This document shows positions 36,762-42,570 of a stretch of 42,570 bases of DNA, piece after piece. Positions within the stretch are counted from its first letter, which is position 1, and every line of letters begins with the position of its first letter. The translations under genes were made by a program, and so were the position numbers. The notes beneath the pieces are model-generated. The model saw only the letters and a list, made by a program, of their open reading frames with translations, was not told where the DNA came from and ran no database searches. Location: assembly GCA_025201865.1 (NCBI GenBank), contig MU602772.1:13912-56481 (forward strand). The letters run 5' to 3'. Source of the stretch: Ramicandelaber brevisporus. Lineage: Eukaryota > Kickxellomycota > Ramicandelaberales > Ramicandelaberaceae.

Positions 36762-39700
36762 TTACCAGAACAAGTTGCTGAGCGTGCCGTGGAAGCGCAT
36801 CGCCATTGCCACGCGCATCTTGACGAGATTTGCCTCATTCTCCCAGTGCTTTGGCAGCCTGGCTGGATCAATCTCGTGCCATCCTCCGCCACGACCAAAT
36901 ATGCCGTTGTTATCGATTGCAGCAGCGAGTGCCTTGAGATTCTCGACTGCCTCTCTCGGACTTGGAGCCATTGCCACATCAACTGCAAAGTCGTGCGACT
37001 CAAACATGATCGCGTATCGGCGGACATTGAAGTAGAACTGCGCATCCTGTCCACGACCAACATTTACTGGTTTGTAGTCACGCATCAACTCGTACGCGCC
37101 ATTTGTAACGTTGTCAGTGCACACCGATGCCAACAAATTGGACCACGATCGCGGATAGTCATCAGAGTTACAAACATATTGGCGGACTCGAATGGAGAGG
37201 CAGAGGATCACCATAAAGAATGGCATCTGGTATGGCCGAGTGAACCAAGGTAGAAAACTAACCCAAATATCCGGCCGGAACTCCAGCACCATTTGACAGA
37301 GACTACGGTCTGACAACAGAGTGTCACCATGATACATGAGCATGTGTTGGAAGAGATCGGATATATTTGCAGGTACTCTTGGAGTAGAACCCAAAAACTG
37401 GTTGATTCGACTGGCTTTGATAAACAGCGAGTGGTCAAGCACATCAGTTTTAACAATGGTGTCATTATCATTATCATCACCGCCTTCATCAATTTCCATA
37501 TCTTCGTCTTCATCGGCCAAATCTATTTCAAACTGTTGGATATTGTTAGCACGCATAATGCTGTTCATCTCGGCATTTACATCTATGCTGCGAACACGGT
37601 TTGCCATCACATCCATCTGTCTATCACCATCAGCGACCTGGTCAACATCGTTACCAACACCAGTTCCATGTTGCTCAAGAACTTGAAGAGTGCATTCACG
37701 AATACAAAATTCTATTAGTCCATTGTACACATGTGGAACAGATAGTGTCTCCATAGGTGGATGTCGATAATGATACACACGTGCCAGTGCTTCACCCAGC
37801 TGGTCCAGTGACTCGATTAAACTACGTGCATTCATTCTAGCTTCCATGCTGATGTTATTTCTTGTCTCCAATATGTGGTTGATGACTGCGATAATGTTAT
37901 CTGGAAGAGCTGGCGAGAGGCTATATTCACGAATACTGCTGATACCATGGGAACTAGTTACATTCTCAACATCCAGATCCATTGAAGCACCAGCAATTGG
38001 CTCAAGCGATAGGCTGTGGATGTCACTGTTCAGGAGTTGACACACAACCTTTTTAGCAGCTGACGCGATGTCTAAGTTGCAGATGGCGTTGATGGCATGT
38101 GGTATCAACTGCACCGGTAGTGGTGTTCGGTAGTGATTATAGTCTCTGGCAATGCTATAAACAGCCTGGAACACATCACTAATGTGCTTCTTCATGGAAA
38201 CGAATTGGCTAATTTCTGGTGTGTAGTCGCGCCGTGGATTGGTGAGCAGTTGTGCAGCTTTATGCAAAAGGAGCTTGTAAATGTTCGTTCCAGGTAACCG
38301 AATAGACATCCAAATTTCATACACAGCATTACTGTCCTTAACATGATCAGTTGGGATTACTAACGGAACAGCATCGGATTTGATTATTTTCTGGAGGCGC
38401 TTCAACTGAGGGTGCTCGTCGGAGTGGGCTGATTTGCGAATTAAGCCAATAATATCACCAATGACGTTAATCTTTTCGACCACGGCCGAGTAGCGATTCC
38501 AACTAGTAATATCCCGTTTAAGTTCCACAAAGACTTGATCCAGCAATGTAGATGCATAGTTAAAGTTGAGCTTGGCCAGCTTAACATAGAATGATAGTAT
38601 AATCGGGATATCTGCCGAGCGCTTCATGTGTTTCGCAATGAAGTCACGGAATGGCTTAAGGTGAATGACACGATTGCTGTTAGCACTATTATTAATAGAA
38701 TAATGATTATAACTCGTCCAGTACAAAGTCGTTATAATCTCTACAGCGTGATCATTATTCTTATCCAGTTCCATTGATAAAGCTGCATGTATCCACTGGC
38801 TGGCAGTGGCACATTGTGAGGATGAGATATTCTTGCTAAAGTCTTCCAGATCAGACAAAATGTACATTGCACCAAGTACGTGATCGCTATTGGAGATAGA
38901 CAGAGATGACAACGAAGAGAATATCATAGTTGGAGCACCTTCAGGGAAGTATTTGAGGATGTTATAGATAGCGTTGCTGCTTTTGACAATGAATCTATTA
39001 TTTTGACAGCGTTGAGAGATACAGAAGAGGCTCTGGATAAACTGTTGGACTTGGAGCAACATGGGTTGGAACAACGCACTTTGAGGCTGCATACCTTGCA
39101 GAAACGCACTGTGTTTGAGGAGTGAAAACAAGTGTGGTGCTGCTTCCATACAGAATGCATGCAAAAACGATGGAACAGTGTCATTGAATTGAGATGGTTG
39201 TGGAGTGGCTGTGTATGTGCAGAGAACAGAAAGAGATGTGTCCACAAGGCTGCGAACATTTGAAATGAATGTGGAGTCAGTGGGATGGTAGCCAGAAAGG
39301 TACTTGGGGACAAGATCGATGTTATCCTGCCATTGAGCATCCGTCATTTGCTCGCGGTGGAAGAGTGACTTGATGTGTTCATGCGAGATGTTCTCCTGGG
39401 CGGAATTTACTGCGGAGCGAGTGGACTGTTGCTCTGGCTGCGGTTTGTAACTGGCGAGAGAGTTTATGGGAGAATCTAATGTTTCTCGATTCGAAGAATC
39501 ATCGAGAGAAGCGGCAGGTGGTACAGAGGCAGAGAGAGAAGTGAAAGTGGACGTGGTGGCAGTGTGAGTGGCAGAGATAGAGATTGGGGTAGTGGCAGGG
39601 ACAACCGGAGTAGGAATAAGAGCTGTATCATGTTCAAGGTTAGTAGTGGTTGAGGTGGGGATAGTACAATTGTCGGTAATGATGATGATACAATCACCAA

Positions 39701-39770
39701 TTATGGCCGGAGACGCGCCGGGACTTGGTGTTCCATTTGCATCTTCGTTGTCAGAATCGGAATCGAACAT
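36762..39770 (-). CDS. Large protein of unknown function (1002 aa), possibly spliced at its 3' end
   Basis: The frame begins with acidic 'MFDSDSDNEDANGTPSPG', followed by a serine/threonine-rich segment to about residue 120. A long, mostly helical-looking region follows with many leucines and few glycines, resembling a HEAT-like or other alpha-helical scaffold. An acidic insertion (DLADEDEDMEIDEGGDD) lies near 770. The C-terminal 200 residues look well conserved in composition ('FRPDIWVSFLPWFTRPYQM', 'GRGGGWHEIDPARLPKHW'). I do not recognise the family; large subunits of nuclear RNA-processing or transcription complexes have such a layout, but that is a guess. The final codons overlap a strong donor: TTCTG|GTAAGTAT, where TGG TAA would be the last codon and stop. 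The true C-terminus may therefore lie in a later exon. Confidence 0.7.
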   Translation of the reverse strand: MFDSDSDNEDANGTPSPGASPAIIGDCIIIITDNCTIPTSTTTNLEHDTALIPTPVVPATTPISISATHTATTSTFTSLSASVPPAASLDDSSNRETLDSPINSLASYKPQPEQQSTRSAVNSAQENISHEHIKSLFHREQMTDAQWQDNIDLVPKYLSGYHPTDSTFISNVRSLVDTSLSVLCTYTATPQPSQFNDTVPSFLHAFCMEAAPHLFSLLKHSAFLQGMQPQSALFQPMLLQVQQFIQSLFCISQRCQNNRFIVKSSNAIYNILKYFPEGAPTMIFSSLSSLSISNSDHVLGAMYILSDLEDFSKNISSSQCATASQWIHAALSMELDKNNDHAVEIITTLYWTSYNHYSINNSANSNRVIHLKPFRDFIAKHMKRSADIPIILSFYVKLAKLNFNYASTLLDQVFVELKRDITSWNRYSAVVEKINVIGDIIGLIRKSAHSDEHPQLKRLQKIIKSDAVPLVIPTDHVKDSNAVYEIWMSIRLPGTNIYKLLLHKAAQLLTNPRRDYTPEISQFVSMKKHISDVFQAVYSIARDYNHYRTPLPVQLIPHAINAICNLDIASAAKKVVCQLLNSDIHSLSLEPIAGASMDLDVENVTSSHGISSIREYSLSPALPDNIIAVINHILETRNNISMEARMNARSLIESLDQLGEALARVYHYRHPPMETLSVPHVYNGLIEFCIRECTLQVLEQHGTGVGNDVDQVADGDRQMDVMANRVRSIDVNAEMNSIMRANNIQQFEIDLADEDEDMEIDEGGDDNDNDTIVKTDVLDHSLFIKASRINQFLGSTPRVPANISDLFQHMLMYHGDTLLSDRSLCQMVLEFRPDIWVSFLPWFTRPYQMPFFMVILCLSIRVRQYVCNSDDYPRSWSNLLASVCTDNVTNGAYELMRDYKPVNVGRGQDAQFYFNVRRYAIMFESHDFAVDVAMAPSPREAVENLKALAAAIDNNGIFGRGGGWHEIDPARLPKHWENEANLVKMRVAMAMRFHGTLSNLFW

Positions 39771-41859
39771 GTGCGGACGTGGGGAAGAGAATAGCTTGCG
39801 GATGAAGAGCGATCGTGTAAAGAGAAGACGGTGATTGGTGGAGAGACGAGCATCTTATGTCATCCGTATTGGCATTGCTGTGCTGGAGTTATTGAGCTTG
39901 CGCTGCTGTGGTGGAGTTGCGGTGCTTGTGCGGCTGAACTGGACCAGCGGGGAGGGGGATAATGACCTGCATCCATCGCGCTCAGCACTTGCATGCGCAC
40001 TTGCGAACATTGTACAACAACACTGTAACTGCAAGTCACCTCGTCTTGTTTTCTTATGTCATACAGATTTTCTCTCTTCTTTTCTCTCTACCTTTCCTTG
40101 CTCCCCTCTTTCCATATTTTCTCTTTATTCTTTCACTAGCTCTTTCTTTCTTTGCTATCTCTCTTCTACACTAAAATCACCTGTTTCCGCAAACGTGATA
40201 GTACGCACGTGCGGCAATATACGGGACACAACCCACCAACCTGCCTTGTCAAATGTGTTGTTCTGTGCGCACAGTGGATGTCGATGCTTGCAGATTGTTT
40301 GTTCAGTTCCCCACGCCGTTTCTGTCGTGGCTGAACAACGAGCCAGTCAACAGCTATTCTGCACTGTTTGTTTGTTTCTGGTAGAAGAGGTAGTGGCGGT
40401 CACTTTCTTATTCTATGTTCTCTTTCTCCCAACAAAAAAAAAACAAGCCTCCTTTCGCCAGGTCTCTCTTTGATATTTGTGCTTCACTATCACAGTCACG
40501 ACGTCGACTGTGCTATCAAATGAGAGTCTCATTTTAACATGCGGCTGCTTTTCAAAACACACATCCGAAGTGCACATCATTTTATAGTAAAGTTGACTGT
40601 ACAATCCAAAAAGGGAATGATTACAAATAGTGGCGTAAATTCAAATGGAGTTCTCATTCAACTCTTCTCTCTCTTTACTATCAACTATGGTTAATATCAC
40701 TTTCTCAACTACTATTAGTCCATTTCAAATGCATTCCATGCACAGCTCCTTCGTTACCATGATAATCATCGTCATCACGCTGGTGAGAAACATGTTCGCC
40801 TCCTTCGAAAACCGAGTTGGCATAGCGCTAGTGAGTTAATATCTTCAGGAGGTACAAGTGTGAGACTAGCAAAGCATGATTGAGGTGATAAAAACGTATC
40901 CCGTCAAAATAACAGCGCGAAGACGTTCCTGGCGACAAAGCGCAATGCCTTTATGTTGAATGAAAAGGTGATAAGTGGAGTTAAAAGGAAAGTAGTAGGG
41001 CGTGTCTTGTACGGATTAGGGGGCTATATGCTATTAGAGTAAATCGTCACTGTCATACATAGGCGTATTGTTAGGCTCGGCATCGGTAGATTACTAGGCT
41101 GATAGGCGTGATGTAACCAAGCTCGTGATATTATGGTCTCCGCCTTAGCACATTATAGAGGACAGGACGAAATGAAGTAAATAAGGTGGTGTCGTAAAGA
41201 GAGGAGAAATGAAAAAGGAAAGAGCACGCATGAATTTTATACAGTTATGGAATGCAACACGAAACACGAAACACGAAACACAAAATACGAAACACGAATC
41301 ACGAATCACAGAACGCGAAGGGCATAAAATGAAATCGCGACATTAAGATATGAAAATGAAAAATAATCGAGATTGAAATTTGTCCTACGCGAAATCAATT
41401 TAGGGGAGGTGCAGCGTTAAAAAAATTTCCTGGCTCCAGCGATTTTGTCAATGGAGCATGGAATCAATTTTGCTGCAGAATATTTTAAAAAGAAATGATT
41501 GGCCGAGGGGTGGGCTGTGGCTGAGCGGCAGGCGATGGCTGCGAGCGGCTCTTTCGACCATAAAATATGCTGCCTTTCTTTGTTCAGACTTTGAAACGAC
41601 GATATCTTTTTTTTTTATCACCTTTGAAGCTTCTCGACTATCCTGTTCAACCCAAACTCTCTATTCATCTCCAGTGCCCAGTCTAACATGTATGTACCGG
41701 CCACAGCTACGATCCGACAAGCAGCATGTACTCGGCATGTCGCTGCTGTTCCTTTTTACTGTCGATAGACCACTTTCTCTCGGTGTATACTGACAGTGTT
41801 TTGTCCTCTTGTTGTGTCCCAGTTTGCAGTGCTACACCACTCCCTACCTCCCACCAGCC
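39771..41859. other. Largely non-coding region 39.8-41.9 kb
   Basis: This holds the promoter of the gene at 36762-39770 (left end), a long T/C-rich run (about 40068-40172), an A11 run near 40433-40443, AT-rich sequence without a good frame, a 7-bp tandem repeat at 41261-41316 and the promoter of the gene at 41860. Open frames such as 39835-40473 translate pyrimidine runs and look like chance. No tRNA or other RNA gene was recognised. Confidence 0.45.
41261..41316. repeat. 7-bp tandem repeat (GAAACAC)n
   Basis: Eight head-to-tail heptamers, the last ones degenerate: three GAAACAC, AAAATAC, GAAACAC, two GAATCAC and AGAACGC. It lies in non-coding DNA. It is a minisatellite-like array with no assignable role. 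Confidence 0.8.
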
Positions 41860-42282
41860 ATGTCCGCTACATCTATTGCAACCACTGCTTCGACACAGTC
41901 ACTGCTCGTATCCGCTGTCGTCTCCATCGGCACTCCAGCGATCGCGGCATCCCTCAAATCTTTTGTGGAGGTGGAAATCACTCGCTCCATGACATATGCT
42001 GACTTGTACATCAGTGCCACCGCATCACAATTCATGTTTCCGAAGCTTGAAGATCTTGATCCTTGCTGCTACATTGGCCTCACGGAGAATAAATGGGATC
42101 CGGTTCAACTAGCCCAGCCGATCTATGGCTTTGTGCGTGTTTCCAAAATGGACGCGACTCGTGATACTCTGATGGTTCGCTATCAGTGTCGTCCAATTCA
42201 AGCAATGGTGGCTGCTGGGATCAGTGCAGAGCAACAGCAAAAGCGGCAACGACAGGACTCTGGTCGGGCGAGACTTCAATAG
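41860..42282 (+). CDS. Small protein of unknown function (140 aa)
   Basis: The ATG at 41860 follows a C-rich leader (CACCAGCC) and opens 140 codons to TAG. After a serine/alanine/threonine-rich N-terminus come alternating strand-like segments ('FVEVEITRSMTYADLYISA', 'CCYIGLTENKWDPVQLAQ', 'IYGFVRVSKM', 'DTLMVRYQCRP') and then a Q/R-rich tail. The pattern could be a ubiquitin-like or other small beta-rich fold, but no family is recognised. The in-frame ATG at 41809 would add 17 residues of leader-like sequence. Another frame directly downstream (42224-42508) also looks partly coding, so the 3' end of this gene may be incomplete as drawn. Confidence 0.5.
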   Translation: MSATSIATTASTQSLLVSAVVSIGTPAIAASLKSFVEVEITRSMTYADLYISATASQFMFPKLEDLDPCCYIGLTENKWDPVQLAQPIYGFVRVSKMDATRDTLMVRYQCRPIQAMVAAGISAEQQQKRQRQDSGRARLQ

Positions 42283-42570
42283 TCAGTATATTCGTGCGTT
42301 CATCACTTGCTCAAAGTGCGAGAAGTCTCGCGGTCTCCACATTAGCCATGATAATACTCTTTCAGGTACACAGAAAAAAAGTCAGTACAAGAGAAGTATG
42401 GCTCACATGTCCGGGAGGCTCTCAGCGCAAACCAGGAATGGTCATGTGGCACGAAGCTTAACAGCCCCACTGCCTATGCCAATCTTACTGTGCGTTATGG
42501 TTCGTTAATTGAGATTGCTGTTCTGCGGTTTATTTGGAAACATAACGAAAAGATCGACAGCAATGCAACA
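42283..42570 (+). other. Right edge: possible additional coding segment
   Basis: In a frame shifted by one base relative to the gene at 41860, an open stretch crosses its stop and runs to about 42508. It includes 'QYIRAFITCSKCEKSRG', a YI-x3-I-x-C-x2-C pattern like the first knuckle of eIF2-beta/eIF5-type zinc ribbons. No second C-x2-C pair follows in this frame. A donor and acceptor pair may be hidden here (TTTCAG|GTACAC near 42360). Undecided. Confidence 0.25.

Noticed and set aside
39835-40473. 212-codon frame upstream of the large unknown gene
   Set aside because: Much of it translates pyrimidine runs (FLSSFLSTFPCSPLSIFSLYSF) and it has no motif; it lies in the promoter of a minus-strand gene.
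41500-41560. Possible tRNA-like sequence (GGCTGTGGCTGAGCGGCAGGC)
   Set aside because: The A-box-like GTGGCTGAGCGG is not followed by a B-box (GGTTCGANTCC) at proper distance, and no cloverleaf can be drawn.

Overview
The window looks like nuclear DNA of a fungus. It carries a velvet-domain regulator and a Cyc8/Ssn6-type corepressor, a Vip1/Asp1-type inositol pyrophosphate kinase, a mitochondrial Hsp70 and a mitochondrial bL19. Almost every gene is a single uninterrupted reading frame, intergenic spaces are short to moderate, and leaders are rich in pyrimidines. An exportin-7 type gene, which as far as I recall the classical yeasts lack, together with the very low intron content and many glutamine, serine and asparagine homopolymers, suggests an early-diverging lineage. 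That placement is inference; no rRNA or species marker is present.

Layout. 1-513: 3' end of an LRR/F-box-like gene. 1091-1303: a 70-residue stand-alone biotinyl/lipoyl-like protein. 1436-5904: three mitochondrial genes in a row (cardiolipin synthase and bL19m on minus, mtHsp70 on plus); the last two diverge from a 512-bp promoter holding a 76-bp tandem duplication with two step-type heat shock elements. 6255-11789: very large VIP1/PPIP5K gene. 12660-13964: glutaminyl cyclase. 14113-17913: exportin-7. 18606-19748: Ap4A phosphorylase. 20173-22197: internally duplicated zinc-finger protein with an N-terminal array of SUMO-consensus sites. 22595-24040: F-box protein. 24635-26749: velvet protein with an AT-hook. 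26958-30668: Cyc8/Ssn6, broken in this assembly by a 158-N gap and by a 128-bp tandem duplication whose two copies differ only at silent sites.

30669-36760 is gene-poor and low in complexity. It contains two tiny paralogous frames (32713-32832 and 35569-35682; 39 and 37 residues, 19 of 37 identical without gaps) whose similarity extends into the flanks. They are the best candidate here for something undescribed. 36762-39770 encodes a 1002-residue protein I do not recognise; its stop codon overlaps a strong splice donor. 39771-41859 is mostly non-coding, and 41860-42282 is a small unknown gene near the right edge.

The genes do not form a pathway. The only local functional grouping is the run of mitochondrial biogenesis genes at 1.4-5.9 kb, followed by a mixture of housekeeping and regulatory genes.
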